A stretch of DNA of 64,000 bases, taken from contig NZ_WUTW01000001.1 in the NCBI RefSeq assembly GCF_009831215.1, positions 1,259,423-1,323,422 on the forward strand. Reading direction: 5' to 3'. Made by a program: the position numbers and the translations under genes. Origin of the DNA: Actinomadura rayongensis (GTDB lineage: Bacteria; Actinomycetota; Actinomycetes; Streptosporangiales; Streptosporangiaceae). The stretch's first letter is position 1. The number at the start of each line of letters is the position of its first letter. Below are positions 39,263-52,557 of the stretch, in pieces. Under the pieces are notes generated by a model, which searched no databases, was not told the DNA's origin, and saw nothing but the letters and a program-made list of their open reading frames with translations.

Positions 39263-39551
39263 ACTCGACTCACGTGGCCGTGCGGTCCCGCAGCGTACCT
39301 GCGTGGGCTGCCGGGCACGCACGGCCAAAACCGAGCTGTTGCGCCTGGTGGTGGTCGAGGGCGTCATCGTCCCCGACACCGATGGGCGGCTGCCGGGACG
39401 GGGCGCACACCTGCACCCCGCCCTGGAGTGCCTCGAACTCGCCGAGCGGCGACGGGCCTTCCCCCGGGCGTTCCGCCTGGCGGGTCCCCTCGACGCCGGT
39501 CCGGTTCGGGCCCGGCTTGCGGCGACAGCCGCACGGCAGCAGGATGGCTGA
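39228..39551 (+). CDS. ylxR: YlxR/RnpM family RNA-binding protein (DUF448)
   Basis: 107 aa if started at ATG 39228, overlapping nusA by 35 nt. The core is [22 protein letters not shown], then [31 protein letters not shown], the DUF448 fold with its CVGCR motif. In Bacillus the homologue binds RNase P RNA. The first ~20 residues are not conserved. TAGACT at 39260-39265 could drive separate transcription of ylxR-infB. Position between nusA and infB is the standard location. Confidence 0.92.
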   Translation: MRQVPPTPRRGRLDSRGRAVPQRTCVGCRARTAKTELLRLVVVEGVIVPDTDGRLPGRGAHLHPALECLELAERRRAFPRAFRLAGPLDAGPVRARLAATAARQQDG

Positions 39552-39662
39552 CCGAAAGTTCCCCGCGCTCGCGGGGCGTTCCGCGACGTCTAGCCGGAAG
39601 CAGGTCGAGATTGCGATGAGCACTCGATGAGCACGCCGCTATGAGTACGGCAAGGTAACGAC

Positions 39663-39687
39663 GGTCCGGAGGCCCCACCCCCGGACC
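39663..39687 (+). other. Hairpin in the infB leader
   Basis: GGTCCGG / CCGGACC form a 7-bp stem with an 11-nt loop. It ends just before the AGGGAG ribosome site of infB. It could influence initiation; no known element is recognised. Confidence 0.4.
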
Positions 39688-39700
39688 AGTAGGGAGTGCA

Positions 39701-42745
<3,045 letters not shown>

Positions 42746-42998
42746 CGCACGGTGAACGGGTTCCGGCCGCGTGCGGCCGGGACCCGTTCGGCTGATCGAA
42801 ACCGGTGGGCGACGGCGCCCGCCGGCCGCGGGCGGTGCCCGCGGCGCTCCCCGGACGGCTCCGGGGTTCCGGCACGGGCGGGACGGTCCGCCCGTGCCGG
42901 TGACCGCGTTCCGTGACCGTCCGGCGCGGTGCGCGGGAACAGGCGGCGTCCCCGCCGTCGTTCTCATTGACGAGACGGAACCCGAGGTGATCCGCCAG

Positions 42999-43295
42999 GT
43001 GTACGTGGGTGCGCTGACCATCGACCTGCTGCTCGGCGACGTGCGGTCGCTCAAGCAGAAGCGGTCGGTGATCCGGCCCGTCATCGCGGAGGTGCGCAAG
43101 CGCTTCCCCGGGGTGGCGGTCGCCGAGACCGGGGCCAACGACCTGCACCGCCGGGGCGAGATCGGGATCGCGGTGGTCTCCGCCACCGCCGCCAACTGCT
43201 CCGAGGTGCTGGACGAGTGCGAGCGGACGGTCGCCGGACGCCCCGAGATCGAGGTGCTGTCGGTGCGCCGCCGCCTCTACACCGGCGAGGACTAG
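42999..43295 (+). CDS. DUF503 family protein
   Basis: 98 aa from GTG 42999, with GAGG 11-14 nt upstream; a GTG at 42987 and a long upstream open frame exist, but the family begins at [21 protein letters not shown]. The following [22 protein letters not shown] and [20 protein letters not shown] complete a ferredoxin-like fold. The gene lies between infB and rbfA, its normal site in actinomycetes and firmicutes. Function unknown; a role linked to ribosome assembly is inferred from position. About 250 nt of non-coding DNA separate it from infB. Confidence 0.9.
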   Translation: MYVGALTIDLLLGDVRSLKQKRSVIRPVIAEVRKRFPGVAVAETGANDLHRRGEIGIAVVSATAANCSEVLDECERTVAGRPEIEVLSVRRRLYTGED

Positions 43296-43326
43296 GTTCT
43301 GCGAGACCGAGAGAAGGAGTGCGATC

Positions 43327-43806
43327 ATGGTGGACGCAGCGCGGGCGCGCAAGCTCGCCGACCGCATCCAGCAGATCGTCGCCGAGATGCTCGAACGGCG
43401 GATCAAGGACCCGCGGCTCGGCTTCGTGACCATCACCGACACGCGGATCACCCATGACCTGCGCGACGCGACGGTGTTCTACACCGTGTACGGGTCGGAG
43501 GCCGAGCGGGCGGAGACGGCGGCGGCGCTGGAGAGCGCGAAGGGCGTCATCCGCACCGAGGTGGGGAAGCGGACCGGGGTCCGGCACACGCCGAGCATCA
43601 CGTTCACGCTGGACGCGCTGATGGAGAACGCCGCGCACATCGACGACCTGCTGGCCCGCGCCCGCGCGCGGGACGAGGAGGTCGCGGCGGCGGCGCGGGG
43701 CGCGAGCCCGGCGGGCGACGCCAATCCCTACAAGGAGCCGGCGGACGCCGACGGCCTGGACGACGACGGGGACGACGCGGACGGCCCCGCGGAACACCGG
43801 TCCTGA
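43327..43806 (+). CDS. rbfA: Ribosome-binding factor A
   Basis: 159 aa from ATG 43327, with AGAAGGAG 8 nt upstream. RbfA is a 30S maturation factor with a KH-like fold: [45 protein letters not shown] and [28 protein letters not shown]. The C-terminal 35 residues are acidic ([14 protein letters not shown]), an actinobacterial feature. The stop overlaps the next start in TGATG (43804-43808). Confidence 0.96.
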   Translation: MVDAARARKLADRIQQIVAEMLERRIKDPRLGFVTITDTRITHDLRDATVFYTVYGSEAERAETAAALESAKGVIRTEVGKRTGVRHTPSITFTLDALMENAAHIDDLLARARARDEEVAAAARGASPAGDANPYKEPADADGLDDDGDDADGPAEHRS

Positions 43807-44918
43807 TGCGCCGCACGATGCCGGGCTGCGGCGGGATGCACGCCGCCGCGCCGGGCGGTGCCGGCGGCGGGGCGAACAGCTGGCCGCACCGCCCCGACGG
43901 CGCCCGCCGTCCCGGTCTGGACTGGGACGGCGCGGTCCGGCTGATCCGGTCCGCCGACGAGATCGTGCTGGCGTGCCATGTGGTGCCCGACGGTGACGCG
44001 CTCGGCTCGATGCTGGCGCTCGCGCAGGCGCTGCGGGGCCTCGGCAAGCGCTGCACGGCGTCGTTCGGCGAGCCGTTCACCGTCCCGCACAGTCTGCGCT
44101 TCCTGCCGGGCCAGGAGCTGCTGGCCGAGCCGTCGCGGGTTCCCGCGGTGCCCCGGCTGATGATCGCGCTGGACTCGGCGGGCCCGGAGCGGCTGGGCTC
44201 GCTGGCCCGTCCGGCGCGCGCCGCCGCGAACCTCATCGTCGTGGACCACCACGCCACCGGCGCGGACTTCGGGACGGTCCGGCTCGTCGACCCGTCCTCG
44301 GCGGCGACGGCGGTGCTGGTGGACGAGCTGATCCGCCGGCTCGGCGCGCCGCTGACCCCGGCCATCGCCCAGGGGCTGTACGCGGGGCTGGCCAGCGACA
44401 CCGGCTCGTTCAAGTACCCGTGCACGACCCCGCAGGTCCATGATCTGGCGGGTCGGCTGCTGGCGGTCGGCGTCCGGCCGGAAGAGGTCAGCCGCGAACT
44501 GTGGGACCGCGCCCCGTTCGGCTACCTCCAGGTGCTCGCGGGCGCGCTGACCCGGGCCCGGCTGGAGCGCGACGCGGCGGGCGGCATGGGCCTGGTGTGG
44601 ACGACGATCGGGCAGGCCGACCGCGACGCCCGCGACGTCCCCTACGACCAGCTCGAAGGCGTCATCGACCAGCTCCGCCGCACCGACGAGGCCGAGGTCG
44701 CCGTCGTGCTCAAGGAGGACGACGCGGGCGACTGGTACGTCTCGACCCGGTCCAAGGGCCGGGTCGACGTCGGGCGGGCGTGCGCCCTGCTCGGCGGCGG
44801 CGGGCACCGCGAGGCCGCCGCCTACACCGCCTCCGGCGAACCGGAGGACCTCATCGACCGGCTGCGGTCCGCGCTGCGCACCGCCGACGACACCCACCCC
44901 CCGGAGAACACCCCGTGA
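43806..44918 (+). CDS. DHH/DHHA1 phosphoesterase, NrnA-like (oligoribonuclease / pAp phosphatase)
   Basis: 370 aa. The N-terminal ~30 residues are Gly/Ala-rich. The DHH domain has all four metal motifs: ACHVVPDGDALGSM, MIALDSAG, VVDHHATG and ASDTGSFKY. The DHHA1 domain closes with LLGGGGHREAAAYT, the substrate-binding glycine motif. NrnA family members degrade nano-RNAs and 3'-phosphoadenosine 5'-phosphate. Its place between rbfA and truB is conserved, linking it to RNA turnover. Both ends overlap neighbours (TGATG upstream, GTGA downstream). Confidence 0.92.
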   Translation: MRRTMPGCGGMHAAAPGGAGGGANSWPHRPDGARRPGLDWDGAVRLIRSADEIVLACHVVPDGDALGSMLALAQALRGLGKRCTASFGEPFTVPHSLRFLPGQELLAEPSRVPAVPRLMIALDSAGPERLGSLARPARAAANLIVVDHHATGADFGTVRLVDPSSAATAVLVDELIRRLGAPLTPAIAQGLYAGLASDTGSFKYPCTTPQVHDLAGRLLAVGVRPEEVSRELWDRAPFGYLQVLAGALTRARLERDAAGGMGLVWTTIGQADRDARDVPYDQLEGVIDQLRRTDEAEVAVVLKEDDAGDWYVSTRSKGRVDVGRACALLGGGGHREAAAYTASGEPEDLIDRLRSALRTADDTHPPENTP

Positions 44919-45799
44919 CCGACCCCGACACCGCGTCCGGCCTCGTCATCGTCGACAAGCCCGGCGGCTGGACCTCCCACGACGTCGTCGCGCGGGTGCG
45001 GCGGCTGGCGCGGACGCGCCGGGTCGGCCACGCGGGCACGCTCGACCCGATGGCGACGGGCGTGCTCGTCGTCGGGATCGGGAAGGCGACGCGGCTGCTC
45101 GGGCATCTCGCGCTGACCGAGAAGGGGTACGACGCGACGATCCGGCTGGGCGCGTCCACCAACACCGACGACGCCGAGGGCGAGATCACCGCGACCGCCT
45201 CGGCGGCCGGGGTGGGCGACGCGGAGCTGGCGGCGGGCGTCGCGGCGCTGACCGGACGCATCGAGCAGATCCCGCCGCAGGTCAGCGCGATCAAGGTGAA
45301 CGGCGAGCGGGCGTACAAGCGGGCGCGGGCGGGGGAGGACGTGGCGCTGAAGGCCCGTCCGGTGACCGTGTCGGCGTTCACGGTCACGGCCGTCCGCCGG
45401 ACCGGCGACTTCGTGGACGTGGACGCGTCGATCGCGTGCTCGTCCGGCACCTACATCCGCGCGCTCGCCCGCGACCTCGGCGCCGCGCTCGGCTGCGGCG
45501 GGCACCTGACGGCGCTGCGCCGCACCCGCGTCGGCCCCTACATCCTGGACGGCGCGCGGACGCTGGACGAACTCGCCGCCGACCTCGCCGTCCTGCCGAT
45601 CGGGGACGCGGTCGCGGCGGCCTTCCCGCGCCGCGACGTGTCCGAGGACGACGCGCGCAAGGTCGTCCACGGCGGCAAGCTCCCGGCGGCGGGCCTCGGC
45701 CCCGGCCCGGTCGGGGTGTTCGGCCCGGACGGGACGCTGCTCGCGCTGGTCGAGGAGCAGGGCCACGGCGCGAGGCCCCTCGCGGTCTTCGCGGGCTGA
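44915..45799 (+). CDS. truB: tRNA pseudouridine-55 synthase
   Basis: 294 aa from GTG 44915 (GTGA overlap). TruB makes pseudouridine 55 in the T-loop of tRNAs. Motifs are GLVIVDKPGGWTSHDVV, the catalytic Asp44 in HAGTLDPMATGVL, KGYDATIRLGASTNTDDAEG, QIPPQVSAIKVNGERAYKRAR and CSSGTYIRALARDLG. A C-terminal PUA-like region follows (DARKVVHGGKLPA to GTLLALVEE). Length is normal. Confidence 0.96.
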   Translation: MTDPDTASGLVIVDKPGGWTSHDVVARVRRLARTRRVGHAGTLDPMATGVLVVGIGKATRLLGHLALTEKGYDATIRLGASTNTDDAEGEITATASAAGVGDAELAAGVAALTGRIEQIPPQVSAIKVNGERAYKRARAGEDVALKARPVTVSAFTVTAVRRTGDFVDVDASIACSSGTYIRALARDLGAALGCGGHLTALRRTRVGPYILDGARTLDELAADLAVLPIGDAVAAAFPRRDVSEDDARKVVHGGKLPAAGLGPGPVGVFGPDGTLLALVEEQGHGARPLAVFAG

Positions 45800-45826
45800 G
45801 GCCGCGGGCACCACGTTACCGACGAG

Positions 45827-45832
45827 TAAAAT
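45827..45832 (+). promoter_or_regulatory. -10 box upstream of ribF
   Basis: TAAAAT is the most AT-rich hexamer in this region and sits about 100 nt before ribF, suggesting a separate promoter after truB. No convincing -35 is visible. Confidence 0.4.
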
Positions 45833-45934
45833 CCGGTGGCGCGGGGTCTTCGGGCGACCCCCTCACTCGGCGTCCCGGGCCGCGCATGGCAGTCTGGAAC
45901 CCGACACACGGCAGCAGTCCGACACAGGGAGAAC

Positions 45935-46891
45935 ATGGTGCGGCGCTGGAACGGCCTCGAAGAGGTTCCCGCCGACTGGGGCAGGTCGGTCGTCACCATC
46001 GGCGTGTTCGACGGCGTGCACCGCGGCCACCAGCGGATCGTCGGGGCCGCGGCCGACCTGGCGCGCGAGCGCGGGCTGAAGTCCGTGGTGATCACCTTCG
46101 ATCCGCACCCGGACGAGGTCGTGCGGCCCGGCACCCATCCGCCGCTGCTCGCCACGACCCGCCGCCGGATCGAGCTGCTGGAGGGCCTCGGCACCGACGC
46201 GGTCGTCGTCGTGCCGTTCACGCACCGGCTCTCGCAGATGCCGCCGGACGAGTTCGTCCAGTCCGTCCTGGTGGACCGGCTGCACGCCGCGCACGTGATC
46301 GTCGGCGAGGACTTCCGGTTCGGGCACAAGGCCAAGGGCGACGTCCCGCTGCTCAAGGAACTGGGCGAGAAGTACGACTTCACGGCCGAGGGCGTGCCGC
46401 TCGTCGCGAACGGCGACACGATCTCGTCCACGTTCATCCGCGCCCGGCTGGACGCGGGCGACGTCGCGGGCGCGGCGGCGGCGCTCGGCCGGCCGCACCG
46501 GGTCGAGGGCGTCGTCGTGCGCGGCCACCGGCGCGGCCGGGCGCTCGGCTTCCCGACCGCGAACCTGGAGACGACGCCGCACGCCGCGATCCCGGCCGAC
46601 GGCGTCTACGCGGGCTGGCTCGTGTGCGACTCGGCGCGCTACCCCGCCTGCCGGTGGCCCGCCGCGATCTCGATCGGCACGAACCCGACCTTCGAGGGCC
46701 CCGCCGAGCGCACCGTCGAGGCGTACGCGCTGGACCGTGACGATCTCGACCTGTACGGCGAGCACATGGGCGTCGACTTCCTCGCCCGCATCCGCGACAC
46801 GCTGAAGTTCGACTCGGTCGACGCGCTGGTCGAGGAGATGCACCGCGACGTGGCGCGGGCCCGCGATCTGACGGCCGGGAACGGAAGCTGA
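45935..46891 (+). CDS. ribF: Bifunctional riboflavin kinase / FAD synthetase
   Basis: 318 aa from ATG 45935, with AGGGAG upstream. The FAD synthetase domain (about 1-185) has the nucleotidyltransferase motif VVTIGVFDGVHRGHQRIV, then FDPHPDEVVRPG and VDRLHAAHVIVGEDFRFGHKAKGD and ISSTFIRARLDAG. The C-terminal riboflavin kinase barrel (about 190-318) has VVVRGHRRGRALGFPTANLE and ISIGTNPTFEGPAERTVEAY. It makes FMN and FAD from riboflavin. Its place downstream of truB is standard. Confidence 0.96.
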   Translation: MVRRWNGLEEVPADWGRSVVTIGVFDGVHRGHQRIVGAAADLARERGLKSVVITFDPHPDEVVRPGTHPPLLATTRRRIELLEGLGTDAVVVVPFTHRLSQMPPDEFVQSVLVDRLHAAHVIVGEDFRFGHKAKGDVPLLKELGEKYDFTAEGVPLVANGDTISSTFIRARLDAGDVAGAAAALGRPHRVEGVVVRGHRRGRALGFPTANLETTPHAAIPADGVYAGWLVCDSARYPACRWPAAISIGTNPTFEGPAERTVEAYALDRDDLDLYGEHMGVDFLARIRDTLKFDSVDALVEEMHRDVARARDLTAGNGS

Positions 46892-46954
46892 CCAGGCACG
46901 ACGCGGCCGTCACCGTCCGTGCGCCGGCCGGTCCGCTCGGCTCGGGCCCCGTGG

Positions 46955-47057
46955 TACGGTGAAGAATCACCGGGCACGGGTCCGGTTGCGATGAGCTGCA
47001 CCCTCATGCGGCTCGTCCGTTCCCCACGCACCATGCGGACGGCCTGCCCGTGGCAGG
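46955..47057 (+). promoter_or_regulatory. Promoter and structured leader of rpsO
   Basis: TACGGT (46955-46960) is a -10 match. The leader of roughly 130 nt contains a CCTGCC / GGCAGG hairpin (47043-47057) ending about 40 nt before the start codon. Autoregulation of rpsO by S15 is known in other bacteria; the structure here is not proven. Confidence 0.4.
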
Positions 47058-47095
47058 TCTCGATCTGCGGGTGACGATCTCATCGAAGGAGCCAC

Positions 47096-47365
47096 GTGTC
47101 GCTCGACACCGCCACGAAGAACAAGATCATTGCCGAGTACGCGACCACTGAGGGTGACACCGGTTCCCCGGAAGTCCAGGTCGCGCTCCTCACTCGGCGG
47201 ATCAACGACCTCACCGAGCACCTCAAGGAGCACAAGCACGACCACCACAGCCGCCGCGGCCTCCTGCTGCTGGTCGGCCGTCGTCGTCGGCTCCTGAAGT
47301 ACCTGTCCAACAAGGACATCAACCGCTACCGAGCGCTCATCGAGCGGCTCGGCCTGCGTCGCTGA
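47096..47365 (+). CDS. rpsO: 30S ribosomal protein S15
   Basis: 89 aa from GTG 47096, with GAAGGA upstream. S15 is the primary binder of the 16S central domain. The sequence is textbook: [66 protein letters not shown] and a final [13 protein letters not shown]. It is linked to pnp downstream, as in most bacteria. Confidence 0.98.
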   Translation: MSLDTATKNKIIAEYATTEGDTGSPEVQVALLTRRINDLTEHLKEHKHDHHSRRGLLLLVGRRRRLLKYLSNKDINRYRALIERLGLRR

Positions 47366-47403
47366 CGCACCGGGGGAGTGGTCGCCGGACCGCTCCCCCT
47401 TTC

Positions 47404-47449
47404 CGTATGTCCCGGTAGGGCATACGTCCCCGGCGGGACGCCGGGGACG
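47404..47449 (+). terminator. rpsO-pnp intercistronic hairpins
   Basis: Two mutually exclusive hairpins share CATACG: CGTATG-CCC / GGG-CATACG (47404-47426, one bulged T), and an 11-bp stem CGTCCCCGGCG / CGCCGGGGACG with loop GGA (47425-47449). In Streptomyces RNase III cleaves the rpsO-pnp intergenic hairpin to control PNPase. A similar role is likely here. Confidence 0.6.
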
Positions 47450-47608
47450 GACAACTGAACGACCAGACCCCGCGGACACCGTTGGTGCGGCCGGTCCTCG
47501 GTAGTGGCGTCCGGATCACGACGATCCGGGTGCTTCGATCGAAGACCGGCACTGCGAGAAAGCCACGGGCAACGGCCGCGGGAACACCAGGAACCAAGGA
47601 GGTTTCCC

Positions 47609-49930
47609 GTGACAGAAGCTCCGCGCATCGAAGGCGCACTGAGCACCGAGGCAGTGATCGACAACGGCCCGTTCGGGACCCGCACGATCCGCTTCGAGAC
47701 GGGCCGGCTGGCCCGTCAGGCGGCCGGTTCGGCCGTCGCCTACCTCGACGACGAGACGATGGTCCTGTCGGCCACCACCGCGTCGAAGAAGCCCAAGGAG
47801 AACCTGGACTTCTTCCCGCTCACCGTCGACATCGAGGAGCGGATGTACGCCGCCGGGCGCATCCCCGGCTCGTTCTTCCGCCGCGAGGGCCGTCCGTCGG
47901 AGGACGCGATCCTCACCTGCCGGCTGATCGACCGGCCGCTGCGCCCGTCGTTCGTCAAGGGCCTGCGCAACGAGATCCAGATCGTCGGGACGATCCTCGC
48001 GCTGCACCCCGACCACCTGTACGACGTCGTCGCGATCAACGCCGCGTCGATGTCCACGCAGCTCGCCGGCCTGCCGTTCTCCGGCCCGATCGGCGGCGTC
48101 CGCGTCGCGCTGATCGACGGCCGCTGGGTCGGCTTCCCGACGCACCCCGAGCTGGAGCGCGCGACCTTCGACATGGTCGTGGCGGGCCGCACGCTCGCCG
48201 ACGGCGACGTCGCGATCATGATGGTCGAGGCCGAGTCCACCAAGGACACGATCAAGCTCGTCGGCGAGGGCGCCACCGCCCCCACCGAGGAGGTCGTGGC
48301 CGCGGGCCTGGAGGCGGCCAAGCCGTTCATCCAGGCGCTGTGCGCCGCGCAGAGCGCGCTGGCCGCCGAGTCCGCCAAGGAGACCGCCGAGTACCCGATC
48401 TTCCTGGACTACCAGGAGGACGTGCTGGAGGCCGTCACCGCCGCCGTCAGCAAGGACCTCGCCGAGGCCCTGACGATCGCGGGCAAGCAGGAGCGCGAGT
48501 CCCGGCTGGACGAGATCAAGGCCGCCGCCGCCGAGCGCCTCGCGGGCGACTTCGAGGGCCGCGAGAAGGAGATCTCCGCCGCGTTCCGCGCCGTCACGAA
48601 GAAGCTGGTCCGCGAGCGGGTCGTCCGCGACGGGCTGCGCATCGACGGCCGCGGCGTGAAGGACATCCGGCAGCTCACCGCCGAGGCGCACGTGCTGCCG
48701 CGGGTCCACGGCTCGGCGCTGTTCGAGCGGGGCGAGACGCAGATCCTGGGCGTGACCACGCTCAACATGCTCCGCATGGAGCAGACGATCGACACGCTCA
48801 ACCCCGACAAGACCAAGCGCTACATGCACAACTACAACTTCCCGCCGTACTCCACCGGGGAGACGGGCCGCGTGGGCTCGCCCAAGCGGCGCGAGATCGG
48901 GCACGGCGCGCTCGCCGAGCGCGCCCTGATCCCGGTGCTGCCGACGCGCGAGGAGTTCCCGTACGCGATCCGGCAGGTGTCGGAGGCGCTCGGGTCCAAC
49001 GGCTCCACCTCGATGGGGTCGGTGTGCGCGTCCACGATGTCGCTGCTGGACGCGGGCGTCCCGCTGAAGCAGATGGTCGCGGGCATCGCGATGGGCCTGA
49101 TCCACGAGGGCGGCGAGTACGTCACGCTGACCGACATCCTCGGCGCCGAGGACGCGTTCGGCGACATGGACTTCAAGGTCGCCGGCACCCGGGACCTGAT
49201 CACCGCGCTCCAGCTCGACACCAAGCTCGACGGCATCCCCGCCTCGGTGCTGGCGGCGGCGCTGCGGCAGGCCAAGGGCGCGCGGCTGGCGATCCTGGAC
49301 GTGATGAACGAGGCCATCGAGGCGCCCGCCGAGATGAGCCCGTTCGCGCCGCGCATCATCACGATCAAGGTCCCGGTCGACAAGATCGGCGAGGTCATCG
49401 GCCCCAAGGGCAAGATGATCAACTCGATCCAGGACGACACCGGCGCCGACATCTCGATCGAGGACGACGGCACGATCTACGTCGGCGCGACCGACGGCCC
49501 GTCCGCCGAGGCGGCGCGGCAGGCGATCAACGCGATCGCCAACCCGCACATGCCCGAGGTCGGCGAGCGGTTCCTCGGCACCGTCGTGAAGACCACGACG
49601 TTCGGCGCGTTCGTGTCGCTGCTGCCCGGCAAGGACGGCCTGCTGCACGTCTCGCAGATCCGCAAGCTGCACGGCGGCGTCCGGATCGAGAACGTCGAGG
49701 ACTTCATCAAGGTCGGCGACAAGGTCCAGGTCGAGGTCACCGAGATCGACCAGCGCGGCAAGCTCTCGCTGGTGCCGGTCGAGGTGGTCGAGCGCGAGGC
49801 CGCGGCCAAGGCGGACGGCGGCGACGCCCCCGCCGAGGCCCCCGAGGCCGAGGACGGCGGTGAGGCGCGCGCGCCGCGCCGCCGCCGCACGCGCCGTCCG
49901 GCCGACGACGGCGGGCAGCGCAACTCCTGA
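47609..49930 (+). CDS. pnp: Polyribonucleotide nucleotidyltransferase (PNPase)
   Basis: 773 aa from GTG 47609, with AAGGAGG six nt upstream; the open frame extends further, but this start fits the family (MTEAPRIEG). PNPase is the phosphorolytic 3' exonuclease of the degradosome. Domains: first RNase PH (about 15-150), helical linker (about 250-330), second RNase PH (about 350-570, with [23 protein letters not shown] and [24 protein letters not shown]), KH (about 590-650, [13 protein letters not shown]), and S1 (about 655-725). A basic tail ends the protein ([11 protein letters not shown]), common in actinobacteria. Confidence 0.97.
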   Translation: MTEAPRIEGALSTEAVIDNGPFGTRTIRFETGRLARQAAGSAVAYLDDETMVLSATTASKKPKENLDFFPLTVDIEERMYAAGRIPGSFFRREGRPSEDAILTCRLIDRPLRPSFVKGLRNEIQIVGTILALHPDHLYDVVAINAASMSTQLAGLPFSGPIGGVRVALIDGRWVGFPTHPELERATFDMVVAGRTLADGDVAIMMVEAESTKDTIKLVGEGATAPTEEVVAAGLEAAKPFIQALCAAQSALAAESAKETAEYPIFLDYQEDVLEAVTAAVSKDLAEALTIAGKQERESRLDEIKAAAAERLAGDFEGREKEISAAFRAVTKKLVRERVVRDGLRIDGRGVKDIRQLTAEAHVLPRVHGSALFERGETQILGVTTLNMLRMEQTIDTLNPDKTKRYMHNYNFPPYSTGETGRVGSPKRREIGHGALAERALIPVLPTREEFPYAIRQVSEALGSNGSTSMGSVCASTMSLLDAGVPLKQMVAGIAMGLIHEGGEYVTLTDILGAEDAFGDMDFKVAGTRDLITALQLDTKLDGIPASVLAAALRQAKGARLAILDVMNEAIEAPAEMSPFAPRIITIKVPVDKIGEVIGPKGKMINSIQDDTGADISIEDDGTIYVGATDGPSAEAARQAINAIANPHMPEVGERFLGTVVKTTTFGAFVSLLPGKDGLLHVSQIRKLHGGVRIENVEDFIKVGDKVQVEVTEIDQRGKLSLVPVEVVEREAAAKADGGDAPAEAPEAEDGGEARAPRRRRTRRPADDGGQRNS

Positions 49931-49950
49931 CCGCCGCGAGCGACGATCGG

Positions 49951-49978
49951 CCGGCCCGTCCGCAACCGGACGGGCCGG
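49951..49978 (+). terminator. Terminator after pnp
   Basis: A perfect 12-bp stem CCGGCCCGTCCG / CGGACGGGCCGG with loop CAAC lies 20 nt after the stop. TCGGCCCGTTTCT follows. Confidence 0.8.
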
Positions 49979-50028
49979 TCGGCCCGTTTCTCCCCTTCCG
50001 CCGATCCCTTCGAGATTGCGAGAACGAC

Positions 50029-51357
50029 GTGACGCAGTCCGCGCGGGCGCAGGAGCCCGGCACCACTGTGACGCTGCACCCCGGTGACGACGGTTCCGGC
50101 GCGGTCCGCCGGACGGTGCTGCCCGGCGGCCTGCGGATCATCACCGAGGCGATCCCGTCGACCCGGTCGGCGTCGTTCGGGATCTGGGCGGGGGTCGGCT
50201 CGCGCGACGAGACGCCCGAGGACGCGGGCGCGAGCCACTACCTCGAACACGTGCTGTTCAAGGGCACGCGGCGGCGGTCGGCGCTGGAGATCTCGGCGGC
50301 GCTGGACGCGGTCGGCGGCGACCTCAACGCGTTCACCGCCAAGGAGTACACCTGCTACTACGCGCGGGTGCTGGACGCCGACCTGCCGATCGCGGTGGAC
50401 GTCGTCAGCGACATGGTGGCGGCGTCGCTGAACCGTCCCGAAGACGTCGAGGCCGAGCGCAACGTGATCCTCGAAGAGATCCACATGCGCGACGACGACC
50501 CGGGCGACCTCATCCACGACGAGTTCTCCACGGCGCTGTTCGGGGACGTGCCGATCGGCCGCCCGATCCTCGGCACCGTCGACTCGATCAACGCGCTGTC
50601 GCGGGACCGGATCCACGCCTACTACCGGCGGCACTACGTCCCGTCCCGGCTGGTCGTGGCGGCGGCCGGCAACGTCGACCACGAGGCCGTGGTGCGGCTG
50701 GTGACGACGGCGTTCGCCGAGCTGCCCGGCGTCGAGGGCGACCTGCCCGCCGAGCCGCGCATCGGCGGCCCCGCGGTGCCGACCGCGCCGACCGTCCGGG
50801 TCGTCGACAAGGACACCGAGCAGGCGCACATCGTCCTCGGCACGGCCGGGCTGTGCCGCACCGACGACCGCCGGTTCGCGCTCGGCGTGCTCAACGCGGC
50901 GCTCGGCGGCGGCATGTCGTCGCGGCTGTTCCAGGAGGTCCGCGAGAAGCGCGGCCTGGCGTACTCGGTGTACAGCTACACCGCGCAGTACGCCGACACG
51001 GGCCTGTTCGGCGTGTACGCGGGCTGCCAGCCCGGCAAGGCCGACGAGGTCCTGTCGATCTGCCGGGACGAGGTCGCGCGCGTCGCCGAGACGTCGCTGA
51101 CCGAGGAGGAACTGGAGCGCGGCAAGGGCCAGCTCCGGGGCGGGATGGTCCTCGGGCTGGAGGACAGCGGGTCGCGGATGAGCCGGATCGGCAAGAGCGA
51201 GCTGGTGTACGAGTCGCTGCTGCCGGTGGACGAGGTCCTCGCCAAGATCGACGCGGTGACGTTGGACGACGTGCGCGAGGTCGGCCGGGACGTTCTGACC
51301 CGTCCGGGCGCGCTGACGGTCATCGGACCGTTCGGGGACCGCGACTTCACGCTCTGA
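50029..51357 (+). CDS. M16 family zinc metallopeptidase (processing-protease-like)
   Basis: 442 aa from GTG 50029. The inverted zinc motif HYLEH (H70, E73, H74) with the downstream Glu region (NVILEEIHMRDDDPGDLIHDEFST) marks an active M16B peptidase. The second, inactive-type half carries the RLFQEVREKRGLAYSVYSY motif. It resembles mitochondrial processing peptidase beta and Bacillus YmxG, which also follow pnp, and the pnp-M16-dapB order is conserved. The physiological substrate is unknown. No signal peptide is seen, so it is cytosolic. Confidence 0.93.
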   Translation: MTQSARAQEPGTTVTLHPGDDGSGAVRRTVLPGGLRIITEAIPSTRSASFGIWAGVGSRDETPEDAGASHYLEHVLFKGTRRRSALEISAALDAVGGDLNAFTAKEYTCYYARVLDADLPIAVDVVSDMVAASLNRPEDVEAERNVILEEIHMRDDDPGDLIHDEFSTALFGDVPIGRPILGTVDSINALSRDRIHAYYRRHYVPSRLVVAAAGNVDHEAVVRLVTTAFAELPGVEGDLPAEPRIGGPAVPTAPTVRVVDKDTEQAHIVLGTAGLCRTDDRRFALGVLNAALGGGMSSRLFQEVREKRGLAYSVYSYTAQYADTGLFGVYAGCQPGKADEVLSICRDEVARVAETSLTEEELERGKGQLRGGMVLGLEDSGSRMSRIGKSELVYESLLPVDEVLAKIDAVTLDDVREVGRDVLTRPGALTVIGPFGDRDFTL

Positions 51358-51396
51358 TCCCCGCGTATCCGCTCCGCCGCCGGGTAGGCGGTGATC

Positions 51397-51783
51397 ATGA
51401 GGATTCTCATCCGGGTCGTGGTCACGGCCGTCGCGCTGTGGGTCGCGACGGCGGTCGTGGCCGGAGTGGACGTGACGGCGGGCAGCGGCGCCAAGCGGGC
51501 GCTGACCTTGCTCGTCGTCGCGGTGATCTTCGGCGTCGTCAACGCGGTGCTCAAACCGCTGATCAAGGTGTTCGGCTGCGCGTTCTACGTGCTGACGCTC
51601 GGGCTGTTCGCGTTGCTCGTCAACGCGGCGCTGCTGATGCTGACGAGCTGGATCGCCGGAAAGCTGGACGTTCCCTTCCACGTGGAGTGGTTCTGGCCCG
51701 CGTTCTGGGGCGCGATCATCGTCGGCGTCGTGAGCTGGCTGCTCGGCCTCCTGGTGCCCGAGAACGACCGGGACGACCGGTAG
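51397..51783 (+). CDS. Phage holin-4-2-like (YvlD-type) small membrane protein
   Basis: 128 aa from ATG 51397 (a GTG at 51391 would add two residues). Four hydrophobic segments: ILIRVVVTAVALWVATAVVAGV, ALTLLVVAVIFGVVNAVL, FGCAFYVLTLGLFALLVNAALLML and WPAFWGAIIVGVVSWLLGLLV. The pattern NAVLKPLIKV between helices 2 and 3 is typical of the PF04020 family. Despite the name these are chromosomal, not prophage, proteins, and their role is unknown. It is placed between the M16 peptidase and dapB. Confidence 0.85.
   Translation: MRILIRVVVTAVALWVATAVVAGVDVTAGSGAKRALTLLVVAVIFGVVNAVLKPLIKVFGCAFYVLTLGLFALLVNAALLMLTSWIAGKLDVPFHVEWFWPAFWGAIIVGVVSWLLGLLVPENDRDDR

Positions 51784-52556
<773 letters not shown>

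Positions 52557-52557
<1 letters not shown>

Noticed and set aside
42771..42998. N-terminal extension of the DUF503 protein
   Set aside because: The family begins at [13 protein letters not shown], and the upstream residues are Pro/Arg/Gly-rich without conservation; no start with a ribosome site is present.
47516..49672. 718-aa minus-strand frame opposite pnp
   Set aside because: It is a shadow of PNPase; no start context and no recognisable domain.
51397..51783. Holin-like protein as evidence of a prophage
   Set aside because: The family name is historical; no endolysin, integrase or structural gene is nearby, and the gene sits in the conserved pnp-dapB region.
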